Translations under genes and position numbers: made by a program | The notes under the pieces: generated by a model | Seen by the model: the letters and a program-made list of their open reading frames with translations, nothing else | Database searches by the model: none | What the model was told of the DNA's origin: nothing | Shown here: piece after piece, positions 53,815-62,474 of the stretch | Position numbering within the stretch: position 1 is the first letter of the stretch | How the letters are laid out: the number at the start of each line of letters is the position of its first letter | DNA from: Nocardioides sp. 1609 | GTDB lineage: Bacteria > Actinomycetota > Actinomycetes > Propionibacteriales > Nocardioidaceae | Length of the DNA stretch: 64,000 bases | Assembly (NCBI RefSeq): GCF_004522105.1 | Contig: NZ_SPUJ01000004.1 | Coordinates: 310,001 to 374,000 of the forward strand | Reading direction: 5' to 3'

Positions 53815-55998
53815 TCAGGACGACGTGCGCCGCCGCCGCTGCCGCTCGATCAGCGTCTCCTGGAGATGCACGTCACCGACGTTGCGGGTCCACGAGCCGT
53901 CGCTCTCGAGCTCCCAGGCGTCCGTCGTGGGCTCGAACGCGAGGTCGAGCAGGCCACGGACCTCCTGGACGCTCTCGGGGTCGGGGAGCCGCACGAGCAC
54001 CTCGACGCGGCGGTCGAGGTTGCGGTGCATCATGTCGGCCGATCCGATCCACGTGATCGGGTCGCCGCCGTTGTCGAAGGAGAAGACGCGGCTGTGCTCG
54101 AGGAACCGGCCGAGCACCGAGCGCACGATGATGTTCTCCGAGAGCCCGGGGACGCCGGGACGCAGCGCGCAGATCCCCCGCACGAGCAGCTGCACCTGCA
54201 CGCCCTCCTGGGAGGCCAGGTAGAGCGCGTCGATGACGGCCTCGTCGACCACGGAGTTCGCCTTGAGCCGGATGGCGGCGGGCCGGCCGGCCTGGTGGTG
54301 GGCGATCTCGCGGTGGATCTGGTCGACCAGTCCGAGACGGACGGAGTCCGGCGCCACCAGCAGCTGCTGGTACGACGCGTTGCGCGACCAGCCGCTGAGG
54401 TTGTTGAACAGGTGGGCGACGTCCTCACCGACCTGCTCGTCGGTCGTGATCAGGCCGAGGTCCTCGTAGAGGCGGGCCGTCTTGGAGTTGTAGTTGCCGG
54501 TGCCGATGTGGGTGTAGCGGCGGATGCCCCACTGCTCGCCCTCGTCGCGCACCACCATCGCCAGCTTGCAGTGCGTCTTGAGACCGACCAGGCCGTACAC
54601 GACGTGGCAGCCGGCCTGCTCGAGCTTGCGCGCCCACCGGATGTTGGCCTGCTCGTCGAAGCGGGCCTTGATCTCGACGATGACCAGCACCTGCTTGCCG
54701 GCCTCGGCGGCGTCGATGAGGGCGTCGATGATCGGGCTGTCGCCGGAGGTGCGGTAGAGCGTCTGCTTGATCGCCAGCACGTGCGGGTCGGCCGCGGCCT
54801 GCTCGATGAAGCGCTGCACCGACGTCGCGAACGAGTCGTAGGGGTGGTGCAGCAGGATGTCGTGGCGCCGCGCGGCCTTGAACACGTCGACCGGCGCGGC
54901 CGACTCGACCTCGGCCAGCCGCGGGTGGGTGGTCGGCACGAAGGCCGGGTACTTGAGCACCTCGTGGCTCAGGTCGGCGATGCCGTGCAGCCCGCGCAGG
55001 TCGAGCGGGCCGGGCAGCCGGAACACCTCGTCCTCGGTGACGTCGAGCTCCTCCTTGAGCAGCTCCAGGACGCTGTCGGAGATCGACTCCTCGACCTCGA
55101 GCCGCACCGGAGGGCCGAACCGGCGCCGCAGCAGCTCCTTCTCGAGGGCGGCCAGGATGTTCTCGGCGTCGTCCTCCTCGACCTCGAGGTCCTCGTTGCG
55201 GGTCACGCGGAAGGTGTGCGCCTCGAGCACCTCCATGCCGGGGAAGAGTCGCTTGAGGTGGGCGCCGATGACGTCCTCGAGCGGCACGAACCGCGCGCCG
55301 CTGCCGGAGGACCCGAGCGGGACGAAACGGTCGAAGATCGGCGGCACCTTGACCCGGGCGAAGTGGTCCTTGCCCGTCTGCGGGTTGCGGATCAGCACGG
55401 CGAGGTTGAGCGAGAGCCCGGAGATGTAGGGGAACGGGTGCGCGGGGTCGACGGCGAGCGGCGTCAGCACCGGGAAGATCCGGCTCTTGAAGAGCTTCTT
55501 GCAGGACTTCTGCTCCTCGGGGGAGAGGTCGTCCCACCGCACCAGCTCGATGTCGTGCTCGCGCAGCGCCGGGACGATCTGGTCGCGGAAGAGCTCGGCC
55601 TGGCGGCGGGTGAGCTCGCGCGTCGTCGTCCAGATCTGCTCGAGCACCTCGCGCGGCATCAGGCCGGACGCCGCGCGGACGGCGAGCCCGGCCGCGATCC
55701 GGCGCTTCAGGCCGGCGACGCGGACCATGAAGAACTCGTCGAGGTTGCTGGTGAAGATCGCGAGGAACCGGGTGCGCTCCAGGAGCGGGAGCCGCTCGTC
55801 CTCGGCCAGCTCGAGGACCCGCTGGTTGAACCGCATCCACGACAGCTCGCGGTCGAGGAAGCGGTCGTCGAACTTCTCCACGGCCGCGACCTGCTCGGGG
55901 TCGGGCGTGTAGGGCACGTCCACGTCGTAGGACTCGTCGGGCACGCCCGCGTTCGCCGCCGCCTTGGCGGAGGGGTCGGGCACCATCTCGAGGCTCAT
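53815..55998 (-). CDS. ppk: Polyphosphate kinase Ppk1
   Basis: A 727-residue enzyme that makes polyphosphate from ATP. The N-terminal domain starts around [20 protein letters not shown], followed by [19 protein letters not shown]. The two active-site His residues are in [13 protein letters not shown] (phospho-acceptor) and [37 protein letters not shown] is highly conserved. A DUF-like acidic N-terminal extension of about 40 residues precedes the core. ATG 55998 is supported by CAGGAT 6 nt upstream. A PHO-box half unit nearby suggests phosphate control. Confidence 0.95.
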   Translation of the reverse strand: MSLEMVPDPSAKAAANAGVPDESYDVDVPYTPDPEQVAAVEKFDDRFLDRELSWMRFNQRVLELAEDERLPLLERTRFLAIFTSNLDEFFMVRVAGLKRRIAAGLAVRAASGLMPREVLEQIWTTTRELTRRQAELFRDQIVPALREHDIELVRWDDLSPEEQKSCKKLFKSRIFPVLTPLAVDPAHPFPYISGLSLNLAVLIRNPQTGKDHFARVKVPPIFDRFVPLGSSGSGARFVPLEDVIGAHLKRLFPGMEVLEAHTFRVTRNEDLEVEEDDAENILAALEKELLRRRFGPPVRLEVEESISDSVLELLKEELDVTEDEVFRLPGPLDLRGLHGIADLSHEVLKYPAFVPTTHPRLAEVESAAPVDVFKAARRHDILLHHPYDSFATSVQRFIEQAAADPHVLAIKQTLYRTSGDSPIIDALIDAAEAGKQVLVIVEIKARFDEQANIRWARKLEQAGCHVVYGLVGLKTHCKLAMVVRDEGEQWGIRRYTHIGTGNYNSKTARLYEDLGLITTDEQVGEDVAHLFNNLSGWSRNASYQQLLVAPDSVRLGLVDQIHREIAHHQAGRPAAIRLKANSVVDEAVIDALYLASQEGVQVQLLVRGICALRPGVPGLSENIIVRSVLGRFLEHSRVFSFDNGGDPITWIGSADMMHRNLDRRVEVLVRLPDPESVQEVRGLLDLAFEPTTDAWELESDGSWTRNVGDVHLQETLIERQRRRRTSS

Positions 55999-56004
55999 GC
56001 GTCC

Positions 56005-56010
56005 ATCCTG
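56005..56010 (-). promoter_or_regulatory. -10 element CAGGAT of ppk
   Basis: Minus-strand CAGGAT lies 6 nt before ATG 55998, leaderless spacing. Confidence 0.55.
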
Positions 56011-56015
56011 GCACC

Positions 56016-56026
56016 GGTGGGTGAAC
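56016..56026 (-). promoter_or_regulatory. Single PHO-box-like unit upstream of ppk
   Basis: GTTCACCCACC on the minus strand keeps the GTTCACC core seen before pstS. A second adjacent unit is not clear, so PhoP binding is only a possibility. Confidence 0.35.
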
Positions 56027-56055
56027 GAGAGGTATCCCCGCGAGCGGAGCGGCGC

Positions 56056-56061
56056 TACCGT
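56056..56061 (+). promoter_or_regulatory. -10 element TACCGT of the alpha/beta hydrolase gene
   Basis: TACCGT lies 6 nt before GTG 56068. It is back to back with the ppk promoter, about 50 bp away. Confidence 0.5.
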
Positions 56062-56067
56062 CGCTGC

Positions 56068-57129
56068 GTGGGTGTCGACGTGCAGGTGCCGGACCGGGTC
56101 ATGACCATCAGCCTGCGGGCGTTCATGGCGCTGCCCGCGCCGGTGCAACGGGTCCTGGCCGGACGGCGCGTGGTGCTCGACGGCCAGACGCTGGCCGCCG
56201 ACACCCAGCTCACGCTGCGGCTGCAGAGCCGCACGGTGCCGGCCGCCGAGTCGCTGCCGATCCCCGAGGGGCGGGTGGTGGTCGACCGGCTCTCGGCCGT
56301 CGCCGGCGGGGTCCAGCCGATCGGTGCGGTGCGCTCCCTGCCGGTCGGGGGGCTGCCCGGCCGGCTCTACACGCCGACCGGGGCGTCCGGCCTGATGCCG
56401 GTGCTGGTGTTCTTCCACGGCGGCGGCTTCATGTACGGCGGCCTCGACTCCCACGACGCCGTGTGCCGCGTGCTGGCCGAGCAGGCCGGCGTCCGGGTGC
56501 TCGCCGTGGACTACCGGCTCGCGCCGGAGCACCCGTTCCCCGCGGCGTACGACGACGCCGTGGCGGCGTACGAGTGGACGATCGCGCACGCCGCGTCGAT
56601 CGGCGCCGACCCCGACCGGATCGCGGTGGGGGGCGACTCCGCCGGCGGCAACCTCGCCGCCGGCGTGGCGCTGCACGCCGCCCGCGCCGGCCTGCCGCTG
56701 GCCTTCCAGCTGCTGGTCTACCCGGCCACCGACGCGACCCGCGACACCCGCAGCTACGAGATGTTCGGCGAGGGCTTCTTCCTGAGCCGGCGGTTCATGG
56801 AGCTCGCCACCGAGAGCTACCTGCCCGACGCCGCCGACCACCGCGACCCGCGGGCCTCACCGGCGTTCGCCGAGGTGCTGGCCGGCACGGCGCCGGCGTA
56901 CGTCGCGACCGCGGGGTTCGACCCGCTGCGCGACGAGGGCGAGGCCTACGCGCGCCGGCTCGCGGACGCGGGCGTGGAGGTCGAGCTGCGCCGCTTCCCG
57001 GACCAGATCCACAGCTTCTTCAACGTCGTCGCCGGCGCCCGCGGCTCCCGCGCCGCGATCGACGAGATCGCCCGGGCGCTGGGGTCCGGGGTCAGGTCGC
57101 GCGACGGTGCTCGCGCGGCGGGCGCGTGA
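56068..57129 (+). CDS. Alpha/beta hydrolase, hormone-sensitive-lipase family
   Basis: A 353-residue esterase. The oxyanion motif HGGGF ([11 protein letters not shown]), the nucleophile elbow GDSAGGNLA, Asp in the GFDPLRDEG block and the terminal His in DQIHSFFN complete the bacterial HSL (family IV) signature. It should hydrolyse short acyl esters. The 75-residue N-terminal cap is standard. GTG 56068 is chosen for its -10 element. The reading frame is open for 2 kb upstream, but that part is antisense to ppk. Confidence 0.88.
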   Translation: MGVDVQVPDRVMTISLRAFMALPAPVQRVLAGRRVVLDGQTLAADTQLTLRLQSRTVPAAESLPIPEGRVVVDRLSAVAGGVQPIGAVRSLPVGGLPGRLYTPTGASGLMPVLVFFHGGGFMYGGLDSHDAVCRVLAEQAGVRVLAVDYRLAPEHPFPAAYDDAVAAYEWTIAHAASIGADPDRIAVGGDSAGGNLAAGVALHAARAGLPLAFQLLVYPATDATRDTRSYEMFGEGFFLSRRFMELATESYLPDAADHRDPRASPAFAEVLAGTAPAYVATAGFDPLRDEGEAYARRLADAGVEVELRRFPDQIHSFFNVVAGARGSRAAIDEIARALGSGVRSRDGARAAGA

Positions 57130-57214
57130 GCGCGGCCCGGTAGGCCCCCCGCTCGTCGTCGCCCCGCCCGCGCGTCGACTGGGACGGCGGTCGGGACGGC
57201 GGTCAGGCCGGTTG

Positions 57215-58054
57215 TCAGGACCCTGCCGTCCCCGGGCGGGTGTACTGCACGTGGGTGTCGGTGGCGGCGTGCTCGAAGCCGAGCCCGGCGTAGACGTGGA
57301 CGGCCGGCGCGTTGTCGGACTCGACGTAGAGCAGCACCTCCGCGACGCCGAGCCCGGCGAGGTGGTGCAGCCCGGCGAGCGTGAGCAGCCTCCCGAGACC
57401 GCGGCCCTGGGCGGCCGGGCCGATCGCGACGACGTACACCTCGCCGAGCGAGGCGTCGTGCTGCTTGGTCCAGTGGAAGCCGAGCAGGGTCCCGGTCCCG
57501 GTGTCGACGGCGAGGAGCAGGCCCGCGGGGTCGAACCACGGCTCCGCCATCCGCTGGGCCAGCCCGTCGGCGTCCAGGCCGCCCTGCTCGGGGTGGTGCG
57601 CGAACGCCGTCGCGTTGACCTCGAGGACGGCGGCGGCGTCGCCGTGGCCGTAGCCGCGGACCTCGACACCAGCACGCTCGTCGAGCGCGGGCAGGACCTC
57701 CGAGGTCCGGCGGCGCATCACCCAGAGCTCGCGCGTGCGGGCGAAGCCGAGGTCGGCGGCGATCCGCGCGGCGGCGGGGGCGTCGCCGTGGGACCAGGCG
57801 CGGGTGGCGGCCGCAGGCTCGGCGGCTCGCGCGAGCCGACCACCGACACCGTGACCGCGGGCCGGGGGAGCGACGGCCAGGGTCAGCTCGCCGTCGCGGA
57901 CGAGCGCGAAGCCGTCCGGCTCGGTCCAGAGGTCGGCGCCCTCGAGACCGCGGTGACGCAGCGCCAGGTCGGCGGCCTCGTCGAGCGGGTCGTGGCCGTC
58001 GGCCTCGACGCAGGCGGCACGGACAGCGGCGACGACGTCCAGCGGGGCGGCCAT
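57215..58054 (-). CDS. mshD: Mycothiol synthase MshD
   Basis: A 279-residue tandem-GNAT enzyme that acetylates Cys-GlcN-Ins with acetyl-CoA, the last step of mycothiol synthesis. The N-terminal GNAT half (residues 1-135) is degenerate, with a short RGHGVGGRLARA loop. The active C-terminal half has FHWTKQHDASLGEVYVVAIG and the acetyl-CoA loop AAQGRGLGRLLTLAGLHHL, followed by LYVESDNAPAVHVYAGLGF. The ATG overlaps the DsrE stop. Confidence 0.92.
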   Translation of the reverse strand: MAAPLDVVAAVRAACVEADGHDPLDEAADLALRHRGLEGADLWTEPDGFALVRDGELTLAVAPPARGHGVGGRLARAAEPAAATRAWSHGDAPAAARIAADLGFARTRELWVMRRRTSEVLPALDERAGVEVRGYGHGDAAAVLEVNATAFAHHPEQGGLDADGLAQRMAEPWFDPAGLLLAVDTGTGTLLGFHWTKQHDASLGEVYVVAIGPAAQGRGLGRLLTLAGLHHLAGLGVAEVLLYVESDNAPAVHVYAGLGFEHAATDTHVQYTRPGTAGS

Positions 58055-58416
58055 CAGTAGACCAGCGCCTGGACGTCGGGCTGGAGGACCAGCTCGGTGA
58101 ACGACGCCGCGCCCGCGATCCGGGCACCCTCGACGAGGTCGTCCTCGGTGAGGGAGCGGCGCGCCGCGCACTGCGAGCAGACCGTGATCCGGCCGCCGGT
58201 CCGGACGACCTCGACCAGGTCGGCCGCCGGCGTCGCGTGCTCGAGCCCGAGGTCGGGGCAGCGCCCACGCACCCCGAACCACACGGCGTCCCCGGTGAGC
58301 CAGAGCGACACCTCGGCGCCGGCCGCGACCGCCGCACCGGCGACGGTCAGGCCCTGGTTGGCGCGCTCGGGGGCCTCGACCCCGCAGGTGATCTTGACGG
58401 CGAGGGGGCGGGTCAC
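58054..58416 (-). CDS. DsrE/DsrF-family protein
   Basis: A 120-residue protein of the DsrE fold. VKITCGVEAPERANQGLTVA, a hydrophobic GAAVAAGAEVSLWLTGDAVW and the Cys pair in ITVCSQCAARR are visible. Members relay sulfur or are of unknown activity. It is translationally coupled to mshD, so a thiol or sulfur role is attractive but unproven. GTG 58416 is supported by TAGGGT 7 nt upstream. Confidence 0.8.
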   Translation of the reverse strand: MTRPLAVKITCGVEAPERANQGLTVAGAAVAAGAEVSLWLTGDAVWFGVRGRCPDLGLEHATPAADLVEVVRTGGRITVCSQCAARRSLTEDDLVEGARIAGAASFTELVLQPDVQALVY

Positions 58417-58423
58417 GCCGTCC

Positions 58424-58429
58424 ACCCTA
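58424..58429 (-). promoter_or_regulatory. -10 element TAGGGT of the DsrE-mshD pair
   Basis: Minus-strand TAGGGT, 7 nt before GTG 58416. Confidence 0.5.
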
Positions 58430-58544
58430 GTGACGTCGCGCGGGCGGGGCGACGTACGACGTCCGCCGGTCACGAGACCGCCCCGGCTGCGGCGGGGGCC
58501 GGGAATCGTGGGGGCCCGGCGGCCGTTCTGTCAGAGTGGACGAC

Positions 58545-59477
58545 ATGACCAGCCCCCTGCTCGCCCTGCCCGGAGCGGTCGCCGGCAACGGCGTCGACGC
58601 GCCGGTCGCCGCCCACTACGGCTCGTTCAACGGCGAGCAGCGGGTCCTCGAGTCGGGGGAGGGGTTCGTCGACCTGTCGCACCACGACGTGCTGCGGATC
58701 GAGGGTCCCGACCGGCTGACCTGGCTGCACAGCCTCACCACCCAGCACCTGCTCGAGCTCGCGCCGGGCGTCGAGACGCAGGCGCTGGTGCTCAGCCCGC
58801 AGGGCCACGTCGAGCACGAGCTCCGCGGTCGCGACGACGGCGAGGCGCTCACGGTCTGGACCGAGCCCGGCGCGTCCGGCGCGCTCGTGGAGTTCCTCGA
58901 GCGGATGAAGTTCATGATGCGCGTCGAGATCACCGACGTCACCGCAGACCTCGCGCTGACCTGGCGCCCGGCCACGGGGCACCGGCTGGTGCCGCGGGCC
59001 GACCTCACGACGTACGCCGCCGCGACCGAGCCCGCCGCCGGGCTGTGGGCCTACGAGGCGCTCCGCATCGCACGCGGTGAGCCGCGGTTCGGCCTCGACA
59101 CCGACCACCGCACGATCCCCAACGAGGTCGGCTGGATCGGCCCGGCCGTGCACCTCGACAAGGGCTGCTACCGCGGCCAGGAGACCGTCGCCCGCGTGCA
59201 CACCCTCGGCCGGCCCCCGCGCCGGCTGACGCTGCTGCACCTCGACGGCTCCGAGAACCGGCTGCCCGCCGCCGGCTCCCCGGTGCTGCTCGGCGAGAAG
59301 CAGATCGGCACCGTCGGCTCCTCGGCCCGCCACCACGAGCTCGGCCCGATCGCGCTGGGCCTGCTCAAGCGCAACACCGCGGTCGACGCCGAGCTGCTGG
59401 TCGACGGCATCGCCGCCGCCCAGGAGGTGCTGGTCGACCCCGAGGTCGGGCTGCACGTGCGGCCGAAGCTGCGCTGA
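58545..59477 (+). CDS. ygfZ: YgfZ/GcvT-domain folate-binding protein
   Basis: A 310-residue protein of the folate-dependent YgfZ family, which helps repair or assemble iron-sulfur enzymes. The diagnostic motif K-G-C-Y-x-G-Q-E is present in LDKGCYRGQETVARV, with the preceding IPNEVGWIG. The N-terminal part is GcvT-like (VDLSHHDVLRIEGPDRLTWL). ATG 58545 is favoured because CAGAGT lies 7 nt upstream. GTG 58536 would add three residues. A long hairpin terminator follows. Confidence 0.9.
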   Translation: MTSPLLALPGAVAGNGVDAPVAAHYGSFNGEQRVLESGEGFVDLSHHDVLRIEGPDRLTWLHSLTTQHLLELAPGVETQALVLSPQGHVEHELRGRDDGEALTVWTEPGASGALVEFLERMKFMMRVEITDVTADLALTWRPATGHRLVPRADLTTYAAATEPAAGLWAYEALRIARGEPRFGLDTDHRTIPNEVGWIGPAVHLDKGCYRGQETVARVHTLGRPPRRLTLLHLDGSENRLPAAGSPVLLGEKQIGTVGSSARHHELGPIALGLLKRNTAVDAELLVDGIAAAQEVLVDPEVGLHVRPKLR

Positions 59478-59490
59478 CCGGCCCGGTCGG

Positions 59491-59538
59491 GGTCGTGTGC
59501 CTGAGCACGGTCGGGGGACCGGTGTCAGGCACACGACC
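59491..59538. terminator. Long hairpin after ygfZ
   Basis: A perfect 14-bp outer stem (GGTCGTGTGCCTGA and TCAGGCACACGACC) with a partly paired interior. A related hairpin lies at 60642-60691, so the pair flanks the DUF559-type gene. Confidence 0.75.
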
Positions 59539-59626
59539 GACACGGAGGCCGACACGGGGACGGACGGAGCGCGCGGCGTCCTGACCCGGCCTGTGGAGGA
59601 CGCCGGCGCCGGTTCGTCGATGGGTG

Positions 59627-59632
59627 CAGGGT
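59627..59632 (+). promoter_or_regulatory. -10 element CAGGGT of the DUF559-type gene
   Basis: CAGGGT lies 6 nt before ATG 59639, leaderless spacing. Confidence 0.45.
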
Positions 59633-59638
59633 GCCCGC

Positions 59639-60598
59639 ATGCCCTCCGACGACCTCCGCGGTGCACGCCGCGGCCGGCTCGAGCGGCTGCTCGTCGCGCA
59701 GGAGAGCATCGTGGCGCGGCGCCAGCTCACCGCCCTCGGCATCGACTGGGACGCGGCCCGGGCGAACGTCGTCGCCGGGCGTTGGGCGGTGCGCACCCCG
59801 CGGGTGCTCAGCACCGTGACGGGTGCTCTCACGATCGGGCAGCGACGGTGGGTCGGGGTGCTGCACGCCGGGCCGGGCAGCATGCTCGGCGGCCTGACGG
59901 CGGCCGCCCAGCACGGGCTGACCGGCTGGGAGCGGCCGGTGGTCACCGTCCTCGTCGACGACGAGCTGAGCTACGACCCGACCAACGGGATCCGCTTGTT
60001 CCGGTCCCGCCGACCGTTCCCGCTGATGATCGGCTCCCGGCCCGGCATCGCGACGGCGCGCGTCGAGCCGGCCCTGCTGCTGTGGGCCGGCTACCACGCA
60101 TCGACGACCAGGGCGGCTGAGGGCGTGCTCGCCGCTGCAGTGGCGCAGCGGCTCACCACCGCACAGCGGCTGTACGAGGAGGTGGAGGCGCTCCGCCCCC
60201 TTCGCAGGGCCCGCCACTTCCGGGCGGCGCTCGCGGTCATCGACGCGGGTGCCCACTCCAGCGCCGAGATCGACGTGGCCCGGATGTGCCGCCTCTTCGC
60301 CATGCCCGCGCCCGCTCGGCAGACACCGAGGGAGGAGCGGGACGGACGCCGGCGCCGGACCGACTGCGAGTGGGACCTCCCCGACGGCGGCACCGTCGTG
60401 CTCGAGGTGGAGGGACCGGGGCACCTCGACGTGCGGGTGGCCGACGACGACATCCGGCGCCAGCGGCGTCTCACGGTGCCGCGCTGGCGCTGCGTCGTCC
60501 GGTGCTCCGCCCGCGAGCTGCGGCACGAGCCGCACGAGGTGGCGATCGACCTGGTCGGGTACGGCGTCCCGGGACGGATCCCGGGCGTCGCCTCGTGA
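59639..60598 (+). CDS. AbiEi-like/DUF559 endonuclease-fold protein
   Basis: A 319-residue actinobacterial protein of the kind annotated as type IV TA AbiEi-like domain with DUF559. The N-terminal part (VARRQLTALGIDWDAARANV and GRWAVRTPRVLS) resembles an AbiEi winged helix. The C-terminal part (TDCEWDLPDGGTVVLEVEG, DDDIRRQRRL, VVRCSARELR) follows the Vsr/DUF559 nuclease-like fold with candidate acidic residues Asp and Glu-x-Glu. No antitoxin or toxin partner lies beside it. Such genes are multi-copy in Nocardioides-type genomes. Flanked by hairpins of one family. Confidence 0.7.
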   Translation: MPSDDLRGARRGRLERLLVAQESIVARRQLTALGIDWDAARANVVAGRWAVRTPRVLSTVTGALTIGQRRWVGVLHAGPGSMLGGLTAAAQHGLTGWERPVVTVLVDDELSYDPTNGIRLFRSRRPFPLMIGSRPGIATARVEPALLLWAGYHASTTRAAEGVLAAAVAQRLTTAQRLYEEVEALRPLRRARHFRAALAVIDAGAHSSAEIDVARMCRLFAMPAPARQTPREERDGRRRRTDCEWDLPDGGTVVLEVEGPGHLDVRVADDDIRRQRRLTVPRWRCVVRCSARELRHEPHEVAIDLVGYGVPGRIPGVAS

Positions 60599-60641
60599 CC
60601 GGGCCACGTCCGGCGTCGGCGTCGGGGTCGGCGTAGCTGTG

Positions 60642-60691
60642 GGGTCGTGTGCCCCAGACCGGTGTCGGGACCGTGCGCAGGCACACGACCC
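60642..60691. terminator. Hairpin between the DUF559-type gene and glnR
   Basis: A 12-bp stem (GGGTCGTGTGCC and GGCACACGACCC) between convergent genes, probably a two-way terminator. It shares the GTCGTGTGCC/GGCACACGAC arms with the hairpin at 59491. Confidence 0.75.
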
Positions 60692-60726
60692 GCTCGGGGC
60701 CGACGACGGGGCCGGCCGCGGGAGGC

Positions 60727-61461
60727 TCAGGCGTGCTGGCGGCCGGAGACGCGGGCGGCGTCGGCGGCGGAGTCCTTCTCCTTCGCCGGCAGGACGAAGC
60801 GGTAGCCGACGTTGCGGACGGTGCCGATGAGGGTCTCGTTCTCGACGCCGAGCTTGGCGCGGAGGCGTCGGACGTGGACGTCGACGGTGCGGGTGCCGCC
60901 GAAGTAGTCGTAGCCCCACACCTCCTGGAGCAGCTGCTGGCGGCTGAAGACCCGGCCGGGGTGCTGGGCCAGGAACTTCAGGAGCTCGAACTCCTTGAAG
61001 GTCAGGTCGAGCGGGCGGCCGCCGATCTTGGCGGTGTAGGTGGCCTCGTCGACCACGACCTCGCCGGAGCGGATGACGTGGGCGTCGGGGTCGGCGGCGT
61101 TGCGGACGGCGGTGAGCCGACCGATCGCGAGCTTGATCCGGGCCTCGAGCTCGGCCGGCCCGCAGGTGTGCAGGACGACGTCGTCCATGCCCCAGTCGTG
61201 GCTGACGACGGACAGGCCGCCCTCGGTGACGACGAGGAGCACCGGGACGTCGGTGCCGGTGGTGCGGATCAGCCGGCACAGGTCGCGGGCGCCGGCGAGG
61301 TCCTGCCGGCCGTCGACCAGGAGCAGGTCGGACTCGGGTGCCTCGAGCAGCGCGCTGCCCTCGGCTGGCAGGATCTTGACCTGGTGTCCGAGCAGCGCAA
61401 GCGCCGGCAGGACAGCGGCTGACGGCTGAAGTGCACTGGTCAGCAGCAGAAGTGTGCTCAC
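60727..61461 (-). CDS. glnR: GlnR nitrogen regulator
   Basis: A 244-residue OmpR-type regulator of nitrogen genes in actinobacteria. The sequence closely follows Streptomyces Gln[32 protein letters not shown] with Asp50, [20 protein letters not shown], and the DNA-binding domain [40 protein letters not shown]. The receiver lacks the usual acidic pocket, so it acts as an orphan whose dimer is held by Asp50 without phosphorylation. GTG 61461 has GGGAGGG upstream. Divergent from the moaD-like gene. Confidence 0.93.
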   Translation of the reverse strand: MSTLLLLTSALQPSAAVLPALALLGHQVKILPAEGSALLEAPESDLLLVDGRQDLAGARDLCRLIRTTGTDVPVLLVVTEGGLSVVSHDWGMDDVVLHTCGPAELEARIKLAIGRLTAVRNAADPDAHVIRSGEVVVDEATYTAKIGGRPLDLTFKEFELLKFLAQHPGRVFSRQQLLQEVWGYDYFGGTRTVDVHVRRLRAKLGVENETLIGTVRNVGYRFVLPAKEKDSAADAARVSGRQHA

Positions 61462-61521
61462 GGGGGTCCCTCCCACACGAAACGCGGGTGAGACCGAAAC
61501 ACGTCACTGGGCTCCGGCCTT

Positions 61522-61537
61522 GTTACTGGGGTGAAGA
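61522..61537. promoter_or_regulatory. Possible GlnR box half in the glnR-moaD gap
   Basis: GTTAC, six bases, GAAGA fits the GTnAC-n6-GAAAC half-site with one mismatch. GAAAC also occurs at 61496-61500 and 61543-61547. Autoregulation of glnR is possible but the match is weak. Confidence 0.3.
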
Positions 61538-61547
61538 ATAGCGAAAC

Positions 61548-61850
61548 GTGAGCGACACAGTCAGTGAAGTCGACGGAACTGAGACTCAGATCATCCTGGT
61601 GCGTTACTGGGCCTCGGCGCGGTCGGCGGCCGGGGTGGACTCGGACACGTTCGAGGTCGACGGCCCGGTGACCCTGCTCGACCTCCTCGGCAGGGTCGTC
61701 GCCGCGCACCCCGGGAGCCGGCTGCCGCAGGTGCTGGAGGTCTGCTCGGTGCTGGTCGGCGACCGTCCCGTCTCGACCCAGGACCCCGCGGACGTCGTCG
61801 TCGCGCCCGGTGCGTCGGTCGAGTTCCTGCCGCCGTTCGCCGGCGGATGA
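61548..61850 (+). CDS. MoaD/ThiS-family ubiquitin-like sulfur carrier
   Basis: A 100-residue beta-grasp protein ending in Gly-Gly (PPFAGG), the residue that is thiocarboxylated in MoaD and ThiS. VRYWASARSAAGV and VLVGDRPVS fit the MoaD side. The N-terminus is about 15 residues longer than usual. Which pathway it serves, molybdopterin or another sulfur transfer, is unclear as no moaE is near. GTG start; ATGA overlap with the next gene. Confidence 0.85.
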   Translation: MSDTVSEVDGTETQIILVRYWASARSAAGVDSDTFEVDGPVTLLDLLGRVVAAHPGSRLPQVLEVCSVLVGDRPVSTQDPADVVVAPGASVEFLPPFAGG

Positions 61851-62188
61851 GCGGGCAGGTGCTCGCCGGCACACCCTGGGCGGACCTCCTCGGCGAGCGG
61901 GCGACGCTGGTGCAGCTCAGCTCGGCGTTCTGCGCGCCGTGCCGCGCGACCCGGCGCGTCCTGGCCGACGTCGCCTCGGGTGCGGACGGCGTCGCGCACG
62001 TCGAGATCGACGCCGACCAGCACCTGGAGCTGACGCGCCGGCTCGGGATCGAGCGGACGCCGACCACGCTGGTCCTCGACGCCGCCGGCCACGAGGTGGT
62101 GCGCGCCGAGGGGGCGCCGACGCGCGACCAGGTCCTGGCGGTCCTGCCCCAGGCCCGCCCGGGCGGCGTCGCGCCGCCGTCCCGGTGA
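61847..62188 (+). CDS. Thioredoxin-family protein
   Basis: A 113-residue thioredoxin fold. The redox site is CAPC in SSAFCAPCRATRRVL, followed by the cis-Pro in RTPTTLVLDAAG. No signal peptide, so cytosolic. CAPC instead of CGPC suggests a specialised thioredoxin. Coupled to the MoaD-like gene by a 4-nt overlap. A hairpin follows. Confidence 0.88.
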   Translation: MSGQVLAGTPWADLLGERATLVQLSSAFCAPCRATRRVLADVASGADGVAHVEIDADQHLELTRRLGIERTPTTLVLDAAGHEVVRAEGAPTRDQVLAVLPQARPGGVAPPSR

Positions 62189-62191
62189 CCT

Positions 62192-62232
62192 GCGTCTCAC
62201 ATGATGGAAGCCTTGTCCGCTTCGTGAGACGC
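62192..62232 (+). terminator. Hairpin after the thioredoxin gene
   Basis: GCGTCTCAC (62192-62200) pairs with GTGAGACGC (62224-62232) around a 23-nt loop. The long loop leaves open a regulatory rather than terminating role. Confidence 0.45.
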
Positions 62233-62259
62233 CGAGGGGAATGAATCGGGCGTTGTCCG

Positions 62260-62265
62260 TACTGT
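62260..62265 (+). promoter_or_regulatory. -10 element TACTGT of the sseA leader peptide
   Basis: TACTGT lies 7 nt before GTG 62273, so transcription would start at the first codon of the leader peptide. Confidence 0.55.
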
Positions 62266-62272
62266 TCCTGTT

Positions 62273-62350
62273 GTGTCGACGACGTGGCTGACCAAGCGCA
62301 GGGCAGTGGATCACTGCCGCACGCGCTCGTCGCTGTGTCTGATGCCCTGA
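62273..62350 (+). CDS. Putative leader peptide of the sulfurtransferase operon (25 residues)
   Basis: A 25-codon ORF starting VSTTWLTKRRAVDHC and ending SLCLMP. It matches the pattern of short actinobacterial leader peptides (T-K-R-R-x-V-D-x-C) found before sulfur-metabolism genes, where ribosome stalling at Cys codons is thought to sense cysteine supply. It has two Cys codons and a leaderless-type promoter. Downstream, before sseA, are TGACGG/CCGTCA (62348-62353, 62392-62397) and GTGCC/GGCAC (62416-62420, 62436-62440) pairings that could act as an attenuator. Mechanism inferred. Confidence 0.65.
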   Translation: MSTTWLTKRRAVDHCRTRSSLCLMP

Positions 62351-62474
62351 CGGGCGCTGTCCTTCTCGCCGTGCTCGCGGCCTGACGCCGTCCGTCATAC
62401 CCCCGGATCTCCGCCGTGCCCGCAGGCCGCCGGCCGGCACCACGTCGCTGCACCCAACCGAAAGGCAACCCGAC

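Noticed and set aside
53782-56067. Long upstream extension of the alpha/beta hydrolase frame
   Set aside because: The extension is antisense to ppk and has no homology. A -10 element just before GTG 56068 marks the real start.
57181-57204. Two-copy 12-bp repeat GGGACGGCGGTC between convergent genes
   Set aside because: Only two copies of low-complexity sequence, no evident function.
59491-60691. Insertion sequence with terminal inverted repeats
   Set aside because: Each flank is a self-contained hairpin rather than one arm of a pair, no target-site duplication is visible and the gene is not a transposase.
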